This document shows, piece by piece, positions 51,151-60,888 of a stretch of DNA of 64,000 nucleotides. Every line of letters starts with the position of its first letter. Position 1 is the first letter of the stretch. A program made the position numbers and the translations under genes. The notes under the pieces were generated by a model. The model ran no database searches and was not told the origin of the DNA. It saw only the letters and a list, made by a program, of their open reading frames with translations. The DNA comes from Candidatus Cloacimonadota bacterium (GTDB taxonomy: Bacteria; Cloacimonadota; Cloacimonadia; Cloacimonadales; GCA-2742885): the NCBI GenBank assembly GCA_002742885.1, contig PDOO01000027.1, positions 1 to 64,000 on the forward strand, given 5' to 3'.

Positions 51151-52149
51151 TTATTTCACTGCTTCCGTAACGTCAATCACTCTCATTTCAGGAAATTTTT
51201 TCTTTGCAAGATTTCGCAGATCATCACAATTTATATGATTTCCGCTGACAGAAAAACTGTTGACCGAAACAGTATGAATCGGAAACTTTTCCAATGTAAA
51301 AATATCTGTGTATTTTATTAAGGAATTAAGTTGATTAAGCTTCATTTGAATATGAAGAGGATGAGGGAATATAACAGATTTTATTTTATTGCGGAAAATA
51401 TTTTTCAGAATTTTAAAACTGTTTGCAGTTAAGGCTCCCGGAATAAAAACCGTATCAGCCTCATGATCATCTATGACTTTTATCAAATTTTTTTCGTTTC
51501 CGAGAATGGAAACGCAATCGGTCTCAAAGGCTGTTCTATTTTTAAAAACAATGACTTTTTTGCAGTTGAAAGAAAATTTTTTCGTCGGTATTTTTCCGAG
51601 AGCGATGTTGTATTCCAATTCCTCCAAGATCTCGTCTTGAGAGCCGAAAGTTGCTCCGGCAACCAAAATATTATCATCCACCAAAGAAGATAAAGCAATT
51701 GACTTTCTGTCCAAGGCTCCGTCAATCAAAACATGTTTACAACCTGAATGCAACAACTCTTTTGCCAAAATTTCCTGTTCCGCAACAGAAGCCGGTCCTG
51801 CAATTTCGCCCTCCAAATCCTGCAAAGCTTTAATAATCCACAGATTTTTTCCGCCCGCTTTGAACTTTGTTTTTTTCAGTATATCGACAAAGGGAGATTG
51901 AAATTGAGCTTCACCGGAAAAAGTAACGTAAAAAGAGCCGGCAGGAATCAAAACCTTCGGCTTTTCATGCCCGCCGACCAAATCATATTCTTCTCCGTCT
52001 CTGCCCGTGGAAAAAATTCCGACTGATTCCAAATTTGTATTTTTCAAAAACCAGTTAAGAAATGTGGTTTTCCCGGCATTTTTGGACAAACCGAGAAAAG
52101 CGATCACTTCTTTATCGGAGAAATACTTACGCAAAGACGTTAAATTCAT
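51151..52149 (-). CDS. kamB: P-loop protein of the lysine-fermentation cluster, KamB-like
   Basis: 332 residues, cytoplasmic. Walker A GLSKNAGKT lies at 20-28, followed by a MutL/Rossmann-like core (SVGIFSTGRDGEEYD, HVLIDGALDRKSIALSS, DTVFIPGALT). In fusobacterial and clostridial lysine clusters a KamB protein next to kamA is thought to help reactivate the B12-dependent lysine 5,6-aminomutase; I assign this one by P-loop, size and position, not by search. The ATG directly follows the kamA stop (TAA ATG), so the two are coupled. KamC, KamD and KamE are not in the window. The gene symbol is tentative. Confidence 0.65.
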   Translation of the reverse strand: MNLTSLRKYFSDKEVIAFLGLSKNAGKTTFLNWFLKNTNLESVGIFSTGRDGEEYDLVGGHEKPKVLIPAGSFYVTFSGEAQFQSPFVDILKKTKFKAGGKNLWIIKALQDLEGEIAGPASVAEQEILAKELLHSGCKHVLIDGALDRKSIALSSLVDDNILVAGATFGSQDEILEELEYNIALGKIPTKKFSFNCKKVIVFKNRTAFETDCVSILGNEKNLIKVIDDHEADTVFIPGALTANSFKILKNIFRNKIKSVIFPHPLHIQMKLNQLNSLIKYTDIFTLEKFPIHTVSVNSFSVSGNHINCDDLRNLAKKKFPEMRVIDVTEAVK

Positions 52150-53388
52150 TTAGTGTCTTTTACTTCTTTTGGTTTCGGGACCGAAAGAAATTTGTTCGCC
52201 GTTAAGTAATTTCATTACGCCTTCATTTGATTGCCTGTTATCGGCGCAAAGTCCTTCGTAATCGGCATCTTTTCTCTCTTCGAAAGACGGTTCCGTATAA
52301 GTTGTGATAAATCCTTCGTAATTGCGAAGAATAACTCTGCCGGGAGCATTAGAGATAATATAATTAGGCTGAACAGGTATTTTTCCGCCGCCGCCCGGGG
52401 CATCAACCACAAAAGTAGGAACGCAAAGTCCTGAAGTATGTCCCCGAAGAGATTCTATTATTTCGATTCCCCTAGATACGGGAGTTCTGAAATGAGAAAT
52501 TCCGGTGGAAAGGTCGCATTGATAAATATAATAAGGTCTGATTCTGTTTTTAACCAGTTCATGAACAAGGTTTTTCATTACTCTCGGATGATCGTTTATG
52601 CCTTTAAGCAAAACACTTTGATTACCGACAACGATACCGTTGTTTACCAATTTGGCAACAGCCGTTTTTGCCTCTTCCGAAATTTCGTTTACGTGATTGA
52701 AATGAGTATTCACGTAAACAGGAGGATATTTCTTCAAAACATTAATCAAGCTGTCGGTAATTCTTTGAGGCAATACAACCGGAGTTCTGGAGCCTATTCT
52801 TATGATGTCAACATGTTCAATTGCGGAAACTTTAGACAAAACTTCATCTATTCTTTCGTCCGATAAACAAAGAGGATCTCCCCCGCTGAGAATAACGTCG
52901 CGAACTTCAGGATGAGCTTTGATGTATTCGATTGCAGCGTCAACCTGTTTTTTCGGCATGGGAGCATCTCTTTCGCCTGCCGTTCTTCTTCTTGTACAAT
53001 GACGACAATACATTGAGCATTGATCGGTAAGAAGCAGTAAAACTCTGTCAGGGTAACGATGCGTAAGCCCCGGAACAGGAGAATCTGTATCTTCATGAAG
53101 CGGATCGGTCATATCAGATTCGTTTATGTATGATTCAAATATCTTAGGTATAGCCTGCAATCTTACCGGATCATTAGGATTATTTTCGTTGATAAGACTC
53201 ATGTAATAAGGGGTAATTGCCATACGAAACGAGAACTTGTTATTTTCAAAAACTTTCTCTTCTTCAGGAGTTAAATCTATATATTTTCTTAATTCTTCGG
53301 CGCTTGATATTCTGTTTCTGATATGCCACCGCCAGTCATTCCATTCTTCCGGCGTACATGATTGTTTTAATTTATCTAATTTTCCCAT
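52150..53388 (-). CDS. kamA: Lysine 2,3-aminomutase
   Basis: 412 residues, the standard length. A radical-SAM, PLP-dependent enzyme that moves the alpha-amino group of L-lysine to C3, giving beta-lysine, the first step of lysine fermentation. The 4Fe-4S/AdoMet motif CxxxCxxC is at Cys124, Cys128 and Cys131 (DQCSMYCRHCTRRR). VILSGGDPL and RIGSRTPVV are present, and the PLP lysine lies in the diagnostic PGGGGKIPV. The N-terminus WNDWRWHIRNRI is typical. AAGAGG precedes the ATG. kdd lies 213 bases upstream and the kamB-like gene directly downstream. Confidence 0.96.
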   Translation of the reverse strand: MGKLDKLKQSCTPEEWNDWRWHIRNRISSAEELRKYIDLTPEEEKVFENNKFSFRMAITPYYMSLINENNPNDPVRLQAIPKIFESYINESDMTDPLHEDTDSPVPGLTHRYPDRVLLLLTDQCSMYCRHCTRRRTAGERDAPMPKKQVDAAIEYIKAHPEVRDVILSGGDPLCLSDERIDEVLSKVSAIEHVDIIRIGSRTPVVLPQRITDSLINVLKKYPPVYVNTHFNHVNEISEEAKTAVAKLVNNGIVVGNQSVLLKGINDHPRVMKNLVHELVKNRIRPYYIYQCDLSTGISHFRTPVSRGIEIIESLRGHTSGLCVPTFVVDAPGGGGKIPVQPNYIISNAPGRVILRNYEGFITTYTEPSFEERKDADYEGLCADNRQSNEGVMKLLNGEQISFGPETKRSKRH

Positions 53389-53531
53389 AATTTCCTCTTA
53401 AAATAAACATTATTTTTATTTTGGGGTTAAAAGTTGAATGTTTTTTCATTTTAATCAAAACATAATCTGAATTTACTTTGAAAAAATCGTTTTTTATATA
53501 AAATTCAATTCTCCGTTATTTTCAAATAAGG

Positions 53532-53573
53532 CGGAAAGACAAAATAAGCGCATTAAGATAAAATGTCTTTCCG
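53532..53573 (-). promoter_or_regulatory. 10-bp inverted repeat between kdd and kamA
   Basis: CGGAAAGACA (53532-53541) and TGTCTTTCCG (53564-53573) are perfectly complementary across a 22-base loop. No T-run follows on the minus strand, so it is not a standard terminator. It could be an mRNA-processing or stability hairpin separating kdd from kamA, or an operator. Confidence 0.6.
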
Positions 53574-53601
53574 TCCTGAAAATAACTAAGTTTCCGGAGA
53601 A

Positions 53602-54660
53602 TTATCCGGCGTATCTTTCTTTGAATAATTTCATCAAAAAGGGATTACGTCTGAGCAATTCCAAAGAAATCAAAGCATGGTTGGCAGCATAACCGTTTCC
53701 GATTATCATATCGACATCGGCTCCTATGCCTTCCGCTCCGAGAGCTGCTTTCGTAAATGAAGTTGCCATTGAAAAGAAATAGACTTTTCCTCTGTCCCGG
53801 CAAGCCATAATGGAAGCCATTTCCGTATCTTCAACATTTACGCAATTGATGACTACATCCGCCATTTTACCGTCGGTCTTTTCTTTTACCGCTTTCATGA
53901 CTGAGATAGCGTCTCTTGCGTCTCCGGCTATTGCTTCATCGCAACCGGAAGCAAGGCATTCTTCTTTTTCTTTTTCCAACATGCATAAACCGATTACTTT
54001 ACCGGAAACGCCCGCTCTTTCTTTGGCTATAGCGTTGCAAAGTACTCCGGATTTTCCGTTTGCTCCCAAAATCAAGACATTATCTCCCGGGGAAACCAGT
54101 CTTTCCACTTGAGCGGGAGCACCGGCAACATCCAAAACGGAAAGAGCAAGATTTTCATCCATATCTTCCGGTAATTTGGCATAAATACCGGAGCTGAATA
54201 AAATTGCTTCTCCTTCGATATCAACCTGATCTCTGTCTAAATATACTTTTTTTACTTTATTTACTTTTAACGGCGTAAGAGAAAGAGACACCAAAGTGGC
54301 AACTTTATCGCCGACTTTGACTTTCTCCTTCATTTCAAAATCCGGTCCTATTTCTTTCACTGTTCCGATAAGCATTCCGCCTGAGCCGGTATCTTCGTTT
54401 TTATGTTTCCCGGTTCTGTCTGTAAGTTCGATTACATGTTCGGCAAAAGCTTTTTCAAGATCTTCTTCTCCCTGAGCTTTCAGTTTATTGTAAATTTGAT
54501 GAAAAGATGCCGAATCTATATTCAATCTTATTACATCAATCTTCATTTCATTGTTTCTGATTTCGCTCATGTCATTGTCAACCTTTCTTGCCGGCTGAGG
54601 CAGTACATTTTCAGGTTCTATCACGCGGTGTGTTCCGAACCTGCATCCGTTTTTTCTCAT
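53602..54660 (-). CDS. kdd: L-erythro-3,5-diaminohexanoate dehydrogenase
   Basis: 352 residues from the ATG at 54658-54660, chosen because GGGAGG lies 4 bases upstream; a TTG at 54670 would add four residues. It oxidatively deaminates 3,5-diaminohexanoate to 5-amino-3-oxohexanoate with NAD, a middle step of lysine fermentation. Features match characterised KDD: CRFGTHRVIEPENVLPQPA, DSASFHQI, TGSGGMLIGTV, KVATLVSLSLTPL, DVAGAPAQVERLVSPGDNVLILGANGKSG (Rossmann NAD site) and AALGAEGIGADVDMIIGNGYA. Upstream on the minus strand lies only a 400-base spacer, so it heads the cluster. Confidence 0.93.
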   Translation of the reverse strand: MRKNGCRFGTHRVIEPENVLPQPARKVDNDMSEIRNNEMKIDVIRLNIDSASFHQIYNKLKAQGEEDLEKAFAEHVIELTDRTGKHKNEDTGSGGMLIGTVKEIGPDFEMKEKVKVGDKVATLVSLSLTPLKVNKVKKVYLDRDQVDIEGEAILFSSGIYAKLPEDMDENLALSVLDVAGAPAQVERLVSPGDNVLILGANGKSGVLCNAIAKERAGVSGKVIGLCMLEKEKEECLASGCDEAIAGDARDAISVMKAVKEKTDGKMADVVINCVNVEDTEMASIMACRDRGKVYFFSMATSFTKAALGAEGIGADVDMIIGNGYAANHALISLELLRRNPFLMKLFKERYAG

Positions 54661-55079
54661 TAAACCTCCCAAATTCCTTATATTTTATTCTCAGGGCTTA
54701 TTTCTCATGAAGCAGTTAATTCGTCAAAGAATTTCATGATAATTGCATTAAATACTTATAAATAAACTATTTTCAGTTTTTTTTTAATGAGCAATAAATA
54801 TTTTGTAAAGCTGAATTCATAAAAAATAATTCTTTAAAAGCAATTTTTTTCAAGTAAAAATTCAATCTAAAAAGAGGGATTATTTTAAAAGAAAACTCTC
54901 TGGGAAACAATTATTTATAACGCTTTTATCGGATTAAGCATACAGACCGAGACTGTTCTGATGCCTGAATGTTCAAAATCCGCAATGCAGCGATATATTT
55001 TGCAAATTTAATTTTTTTTAGCCAAACGGAAGGGAAAAAACAATAAACATAAGTTATAAAAATCACGACATGACAAAAC
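54661..55079. other. Spacer between the helicase gene and kdd
   Basis: About 420 AT-rich bases. I see no gene, tRNA or convincing terminator. The promoter of kdd should lie in the left part. Confidence 0.55.
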
Positions 55080-58000
55080 TTAGAATTCAATATCTTTTAA
55101 ATTGAAGCGCAGAAAAAATGCCTTAATATTTTCTTTCGGAAAATGTTTATACATATTCATCTCGGAGATAATTTTTTTATAATGATCAAGTTGAGACTCG
55201 TCATAAACGGAACCTGTTTTATAATCGACAATTAAAATTTTTTTATCTTTAAAATTAACGGAAAAACGATCAATGCGACATTCTTTTTTATCTTTATCAA
55301 AGAGAATATATTCCGTAAAAATATGATCCCAATCTTCCGAAAAAACCTCAGTATATTTTTCTGCCTGCATCAAAACGGTTTCAATAATCTTTTTGATTGT
55401 TTCGGCTGAAAACCAGGATCCGTATTTCTTCAATATATATCTTTCGGCGGCTTCGATTTCCGGAGGCTTAAAATAATAAATCATTTGCATAAAATCGTGA
55501 ACAAGTTCACCTGCTTTAGCTTCAGCCGCATACACATTTTCAACATCCTCTTCACTGCATTTTAAGGAAGATTCAGGATTAAACAATTCTTCAAATCCCG
55601 AGTAAATTTCTTCTTTCTCTGCAACCGGCTCTTCTTCTTTTTCCGGAATAATTTCACCTTTTTCAAAACAATTCTCGCGCAAATCCTCAGCAAAAGTATC
55701 CCAATAAACTTTAAAAAGATACTTGGATGTTTGATAAATATCGGATTTTGAAGCAACTTTTTCGGCTCCGTCTTTGGAGTTTACCAAATTATATACTATT
55801 AAATTCGTTTTTGCTCTGGTCAATGCCACATAAAGATTATTTACTTCTCCGATAAGTTCTTTTTTATATTTAAGCTCCGTCATATCCTTAATCAGCTTAA
55901 TATTTTCTATATTGGAAGCGTTTATTTTTTTTAACTTTGTCAAATGAGAAGAACGTATCAGCAATGCGGAATCAAGCATCGTAAAATAATCTTTGTACTC
56001 AGTAAGAGCTTCAAAAGCAAGCACAGAAGAATTTCCGTAATAAGATCCGAAATTCAAAAACAAAAATACAGTCTTAAATTCAAGTCCTTTTGATTTATGA
56101 ACAGACATAAGCTGAAGTTTATCCGAACATTGCAAACCGTCAGGTTTCATAAACTCGGCATCTTTATTCTTTACCAAATAGCGCAAAAAATTCCGAATAT
56201 TTCGACTTCCCGGTTCTTTGGATTCATCAAAATCATGAGCAATGCCGATAAATTTAAATAAATTTTTATAATCAGAAGAAATATTGAATTTTTTCTCAAA
56301 ATCCAATATTCTAAATACGGAAATAACCAGTTCTTTCATCCTAACGTTTAAGTTAAGAGAAGCAATCCGGGAAAAAAAATCTTTTAAATCACAATCAAAT
56401 TCAACATCGGAATCTATGATATAACTCAATATGCGACGGTCTGCCGGCTTCGCTTTTTTCTCTCTCCCGTATCCCCGGTAAAGTTCGGTAATTTTGAAAA
56501 AATCAGAGTTTGATATTCCGAATCCCTCAGAGCGAAAGAAAAACAACAAATCAGTTATATTACCGAAATTGAACCATTTAAGAAGATAAAAAAACGGTTT
56601 GACGAGACGATGTCCCAATATAGAGCCGACAGATTCAAAGACATAAGGGATATTTTTTTCTTTAAGGATTTCGCCGATTTTCGATAAATCTTTATTGGTT
56701 CGAGCCAGCACAACTGACGAAGACGGAGAAATTCCTTGCTCAAAAGATTTCAGCAAAACGTTGTTTACAAAAGACTCAAATGCTTCCTGTTTTGATTTAC
56801 ATTCATTGCTGTTGCGATCCGAATAATTATCGAATAAAACTTTGCAATATCCTTGTTTGTCATCCGAATGAGGTTTTACGTTAATATAATTCCATTCAAT
56901 ACCGTTTTTTGCCAATTTTTCGGAAATACCGTTTAAAGACGAAAAAGTTTTGTTCACAAACTCGATAACATTTCCGCTTGATCTGTAATTAGTATTCAAC
57001 GATTCTGCGACAATATTATCGGTAAAACGCCTGAAAAACGGTTCAACGCAATTCAGAAGTTCTTTTTCTCCTCCTCGCCAACCGTAAATAGCCTGTTTAT
57101 CGTCCCCGACAATCACAAAACTGCCGTCGTCTTTTTTCCCTTTTCCGCCTGTTATTTCCCGTAAGACAGGCAAAAATATTTTCCACTGACTTATGCCGGT
57201 GTCCTGAAATTCGTCTATCAGGCAAAATCTGAACTTCCCGGCAAGATATTCATAAAATAAATTAGTAACTTCATTTTCCGCAACAAATCGGTTATTTTCA
57301 TCCAAAATAAGTTCCGAGGAATAAAAAAGTAAATCATTGTGCGAGAAAGAATTGCCCGTCATTTTAATCTCATCGTATATTTCATAAACATACTTTGCCG
57401 AATCAATTAAATAAGACTGTTCCTTTTGAACTTTTTCCAGCAAAAAGTAATGCATTAAATCAACAATTACCGATAATTCTGCTTCATATTTTTCATTTTT
57501 TTTCAGGAAATTTTTTTTGGCAATATCATTGATATTGTACATGTTGCATTTTGAATTGTCAAGACAATGCCGGAGTTTCCACTTCTTGATTTGCTCTTCT
57601 TTATTCGGAGTAAGATTTTCAATATCAAAAACTTTTACAATATCGGATTTCAAAATTTTTTTTAAATCGTCCTCATTTCCAAGGATCTCAGTCAAAAAAT
57701 CATAAAACTTTCCAAGAAGAAGATCAACAATTTCATCGTCATAATTTAATTCGTCTTTTTCTTTTTTCCCATACCTTAAAATTTCGTTTATAACGTAACG
57801 ACGCAAAATAAAACTTTTAATCAAATCAATATAATTATCTAAAGATCGTCCTTTCTGAATAAATTGCAAAAATATCTTTTCAAAACTGTTGAAATACTCT
57901 TCTTTGCCGAGAATACGGTTCAAAATTTCAAGATAAATTTCGTCTTCGGAGTTATCGTCGATTACATAATCGAAAATTTGTTTTGCCGGAGCAACCAGAT

Positions 58001-58379
58001 TTCGGAAGATAAAATTTATAAATCCGTCAATCGTTTTAATCGAAACCATGTGTTTATTTAAAAGCATCTTGCTATATTCGTCTTTCAAATTTTGCAAATC
58101 AGAATTGATTATGCAATTAATTCCGTCAAAACTTTCCAAGACTGATTTCAGATTATTATGACCTTCATGAGTTTCATCCGTCAATATTTCCAAATAGTTA
58201 AAAATACGTTCTCGAATCTCTGCCGTAGCTTTTCTGGTAAAAGTTACAACCAGAATATCTTTAAAAACCGGTTCTGCCGAAACTCTCCTCATTTTCAACA
58301 ATATACCTATATATTCTAAAGACAGGCGAAAGGTTTTTCCCGTTCCCGCCGAAGCTTTTATAACTTTTGATTTAAACAT
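55080..58379 (-). CDS. UvrD/RecB-type helicase with C-terminal nuclease domain (AddA-like)
   Basis: 1099 residues from the ATG at 58377-58379 (AAGAGAG upstream; a GTG at 58385 is also in frame). Superfamily 1 helicase motifs: Walker A KASAGTGKTFRL at the N-terminus, VVTFTRKATAEIRERI, Walker B FCLIDEFQDT, VGDDKQAIYGWRGGE, NYRSS, LMSVHKSKGLEF and VALTRAK. The last 150 residues carry a RecB-family nuclease (ECRIDRF...KILIVDYKTG, with the catalytic D and K). It should process double-strand breaks for recombination, as AddA or RecB does. No AddB, RecC or RecD gene is adjacent, so the partner must be elsewhere or absent. Confidence 0.92.
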   Translation of the reverse strand: MFKSKVIKASAGTGKTFRLSLEYIGILLKMRRVSAEPVFKDILVVTFTRKATAEIRERIFNYLEILTDETHEGHNNLKSVLESFDGINCIINSDLQNLKDEYSKMLLNKHMVSIKTIDGFINFIFRNLVAPAKQIFDYVIDDNSEDEIYLEILNRILGKEEYFNSFEKIFLQFIQKGRSLDNYIDLIKSFILRRYVINEILRYGKKEKDELNYDDEIVDLLLGKFYDFLTEILGNEDDLKKILKSDIVKVFDIENLTPNKEEQIKKWKLRHCLDNSKCNMYNINDIAKKNFLKKNEKYEAELSVIVDLMHYFLLEKVQKEQSYLIDSAKYVYEIYDEIKMTGNSFSHNDLLFYSSELILDENNRFVAENEVTNLFYEYLAGKFRFCLIDEFQDTGISQWKIFLPVLREITGGKGKKDDGSFVIVGDDKQAIYGWRGGEKELLNCVEPFFRRFTDNIVAESLNTNYRSSGNVIEFVNKTFSSLNGISEKLAKNGIEWNYINVKPHSDDKQGYCKVLFDNYSDRNSNECKSKQEAFESFVNNVLLKSFEQGISPSSSVVLARTNKDLSKIGEILKEKNIPYVFESVGSILGHRLVKPFFYLLKWFNFGNITDLLFFFRSEGFGISNSDFFKITELYRGYGREKKAKPADRRILSYIIDSDVEFDCDLKDFFSRIASLNLNVRMKELVISVFRILDFEKKFNISSDYKNLFKFIGIAHDFDESKEPGSRNIRNFLRYLVKNKDAEFMKPDGLQCSDKLQLMSVHKSKGLEFKTVFLFLNFGSYYGNSSVLAFEALTEYKDYFTMLDSALLIRSSHLTKLKKINASNIENIKLIKDMTELKYKKELIGEVNNLYVALTRAKTNLIVYNLVNSKDGAEKVASKSDIYQTSKYLFKVYWDTFAEDLRENCFEKGEIIPEKEEEPVAEKEEIYSGFEELFNPESSLKCSEEDVENVYAAEAKAGELVHDFMQMIYYFKPPEIEAAERYILKKYGSWFSAETIKKIIETVLMQAEKYTEVFSEDWDHIFTEYILFDKDKKECRIDRFSVNFKDKKILIVDYKTGSVYDESQLDHYKKIISEMNMYKHFPKENIKAFFLRFNLKDIEF

Positions 58380-58406
58380 GAACACTCTCTTAAAGCAAAA
58401 TAAAAA

Positions 58407-60152
58407 TTAAAACGAATAATTAAAATTAAAGAAAATTTTCCAACTTATTTTATCGTATCTGTCATAAATAGGGTTAAGAGTTAATTTTGCCGAAGACACA
58501 TAATTAAAAAAATATTCGACATAAGAATTTAAATGAAATTCCTTGTTCTCGGTAAAGTAAAACCTCGGATTAAAATAAATTTCCGTGTTTTTATAAGATT
58601 TCCATATCTCAAACCAAATAATTCCGTATTTTTTTTCTTCCGATGTTTCAAAAATATCAGAAATTTTTTCGCCAGAGTTATTGGCGTGAAATTCGTATCC
58701 GAGCATAACAGTTTTAGGATAAGCGAATATTTCCTGATGATAAACAGATTGGATTCCGGCTCCGTTTACAAAGCCGAAAGACTCATCCCAACCGACAGAG
58801 TATTTCGCCTCTATCCTTCTGAAAAAACGATCGTTGCGACCTTGATTTTCGGAATAAAGATCATAATCTGTCTGCAACCTGTATTCCTGTTTAATTACCC
58901 ATCTTAAACCGGGGAAGATTATTAACTCGGGCGATAAAAGATAAGATTCCCGAGTTTTGTTTTCGCCCGACATCTCAGAAAAAAGATAGACATATTCAGA
59001 TTCCGTTCGACTGAAAATGGTTCTGAGCAAAATATTGTCTCTTATGAAATCAGTTGCTTTTAAAGTAAACTTATTACGCAAAACATCCCTGTCTGTTCGG
59101 CTGGTTGCATCGGTCAAATCAGTCTGTTTAAGACTCATCTCATGTCTTACGGAAACGGTATCTTTGTTTGCCCTGCTGAATCCGATTTCAGCATTAACAT
59201 GCCGGTTTTTTTCTTTGGAATCGTTGTTGTCATCAGTATAATCATAATCTGAATTATCCTGAATCAGCTCCAAAGAAGTATTGAAAATACTGATCGGCAA
59301 AGTAAATTTTCCCCCGAACTCAAATTTTTTGTTTCGGAAATTACCGTTAATTTTACTGTCGAATTTATTTCTGAGATAAGAGACATCAGCAAAAAAATCA
59401 CATAAAATTAAATAATAAGACGTATAATAGTTTGCTTTAAAAATAAAATCCGTCTTTTTTTGAATATCCGTCTGCATATACTTTTCGAATATTTTTCTTT
59501 CATGATGTCCCGTATTAATTTTTGAATGCAAAGAATCGGAATCAAAAATCAGAGAAGAATCAAACAAATAAGAAATTCCGGAAGCGTCTTCAAAATCAAG
59601 TCTTTTAAAATAAAAATTCAAAGAAGAAAATAAAGCTTTGTTATTCGAAAGATAAGGAAACTTAACAAGAGTGTTATTGGAAAACCCTCGACTTTCAATT
59701 TCGTTGGAATAAACTTCCGAAGATTTGTCTTCATTAAAATAATAAAATGTTTCGGAATTTAAAACTAAGTCAAAAGGAGCAGAATATATAAAATTCAAGC
59801 CGACGGCTTTTTTCATTTTTTCATAGTAATATTCCTGCTCGGAAGGAGAACCTTTTTCATTGTAATAATCGTATTTTAAAAGAAAAGAGGATGAAAAATT
59901 TTTTACCCTTCTTCCTATTCTCCAAACCGCAATCGAATGCTTGTCTTCTTTGTCAGGATTAGAATTTTTTCCTCTGCGATAATCTGCCGAAAAGTTGAGA
60001 TACCAGTCTTTGTTTATAAATTTATAGTAATTTGTTTCGGAAGAAAGAACTTTTTGACCAAGATACTTCCTAAATTCCGTGTTAAAGTCAACTTCTGCGT
60101 AAAGAGACAATATGACAAATATCAGAATAAAGCCGAATAAATTCTTCTTCAC
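58407..60152 (-). CDS. Probable outer-membrane beta-barrel protein of unknown function
   Basis: About 581 residues. A signal peptide (FGFILIFVILSLYAEV) is followed by an uninterrupted run of alternating, aromatic-rich strands separated by charged turns (WYLNFSADYRRGKNSNPDKEDKHSIAVWRIGRR, KFTLKATDFIRDNILLRTIFSRTES) and a terminal Phe after NFNYSF, the signature of BamA-inserted barrels. No family recognised. Start set at GTG 60150-60152, spaced from GGGGA; a TTG one codon upstream is the alternative. It overlaps the end of rsmA by about 65 bases and is followed 27 bases on by the helicase gene. Confidence 0.7.
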   Translation of the reverse strand: MKKNLFGFILIFVILSLYAEVDFNTEFRKYLGQKVLSSETNYYKFINKDWYLNFSADYRRGKNSNPDKEDKHSIAVWRIGRRVKNFSSSFLLKYDYYNEKGSPSEQEYYYEKMKKAVGLNFIYSAPFDLVLNSETFYYFNEDKSSEVYSNEIESRGFSNNTLVKFPYLSNNKALFSSLNFYFKRLDFEDASGISYLFDSSLIFDSDSLHSKINTGHHERKIFEKYMQTDIQKKTDFIFKANYYTSYYLILCDFFADVSYLRNKFDSKINGNFRNKKFEFGGKFTLPISIFNTSLELIQDNSDYDYTDDNNDSKEKNRHVNAEIGFSRANKDTVSVRHEMSLKQTDLTDATSRTDRDVLRNKFTLKATDFIRDNILLRTIFSRTESEYVYLFSEMSGENKTRESYLLSPELIIFPGLRWVIKQEYRLQTDYDLYSENQGRNDRFFRRIEAKYSVGWDESFGFVNGAGIQSVYHQEIFAYPKTVMLGYEFHANNSGEKISDIFETSEEKKYGIIWFEIWKSYKNTEIYFNPRFYFTENKEFHLNSYVEYFFNYVSSAKLTLNPIYDRYDKISWKIFFNFNYSF

Positions 60153-60888
60153 CAAGTGATTCCCCGCGTCTTGTCAGTTCAATTTTACCTGTTTCAGCCA
60201 ATTTTTCGATTTCCTCTTTAGCAAGAATCGACCGCAGATTATTTCTCAACATTTTGCGTCTGTTTCTGAAAGCCGATGTCGCAATTTTCCAAAAAAACTC
60301 CTCCCTTTCAATAACCGGTTTATTTTTTCTCGGAGAAAATTTTATAACCGCAGAATTAACTTTTGGAGGCGGAATAAAAAGATGAGGAGGCACGGTAAAC
60401 AAATACTCCGCATCAAAAAAATAATGCATTTTCAAAGAAAGAAGCCCGTAATCTTTGGTTCCCGAGCGAGCTTTTATTCTGGCAGCGACTTCTTTCTGAA
60501 TCATCACGACGATACATTCCGTTCGTTCAGAAAACTCTGCCGCTTTAAACAAAAACGGAGACGTGATTTGATAAGGTAAATTTGCAACTATTTTTATTTT
60601 ATTTTTGCCGGCAATCTCATTCCAGTCAGATTTAAGAACATCTTGTTTTATGAGTTTTATTTTGTTTCCGAATTTTTCATCCAAAAAAGGATAAAGCTCC
60701 GGATCGATTTCAAAGCAAGTCAAATCAGAAACGCATTTCAGCAATTCTTGCGTTAAAATTCCCTTTCCTGGACCTACTTCCCAAACTTTTTCGTCTTCCG
60801 ATAAATTTGCCGCTTTAATTATTTTACGACATATATTCGGGTCTTTCAGAAAATTTTGACCGTATTTTTTTTTATGTATGAATTCCAT
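60088..60888 (-). CDS. rsmA: 16S rRNA (adenine1518/1519-N6)-dimethyltransferase
   Basis: 266 residues, full length for RsmA/KsgA. It dimethylates two adenines near the 3' end of 16S rRNA in late small-subunit assembly. Motifs: KKYGQNFLKDPNICRKI, VWEVGPGKGILTQELL (AdoMet site), NLPYQITSPFLFK (catalytic NLPY), FIPPPKVNSAVIKF, and the C-terminal FRNRRKMLRNNL and GESLGEEEFIRLY. The last nine residues extend past the usual end and overlap the start of the next gene. The ATG is preceded by ACAGGAAT. Confidence 0.97.
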   Translation of the reverse strand: MEFIHKKKYGQNFLKDPNICRKIIKAANLSEDEKVWEVGPGKGILTQELLKCVSDLTCFEIDPELYPFLDEKFGNKIKLIKQDVLKSDWNEIAGKNKIKIVANLPYQITSPFLFKAAEFSERTECIVVMIQKEVAARIKARSGTKDYGLLSLKMHYFFDAEYLFTVPPHLFIPPPKVNSAVIKFSPRKNKPVIEREEFFWKIATSAFRNRRKMLRNNLRSILAKEEIEKLAETGKIELTRRGESLGEEEFIRLYSDICHIVSLRRS

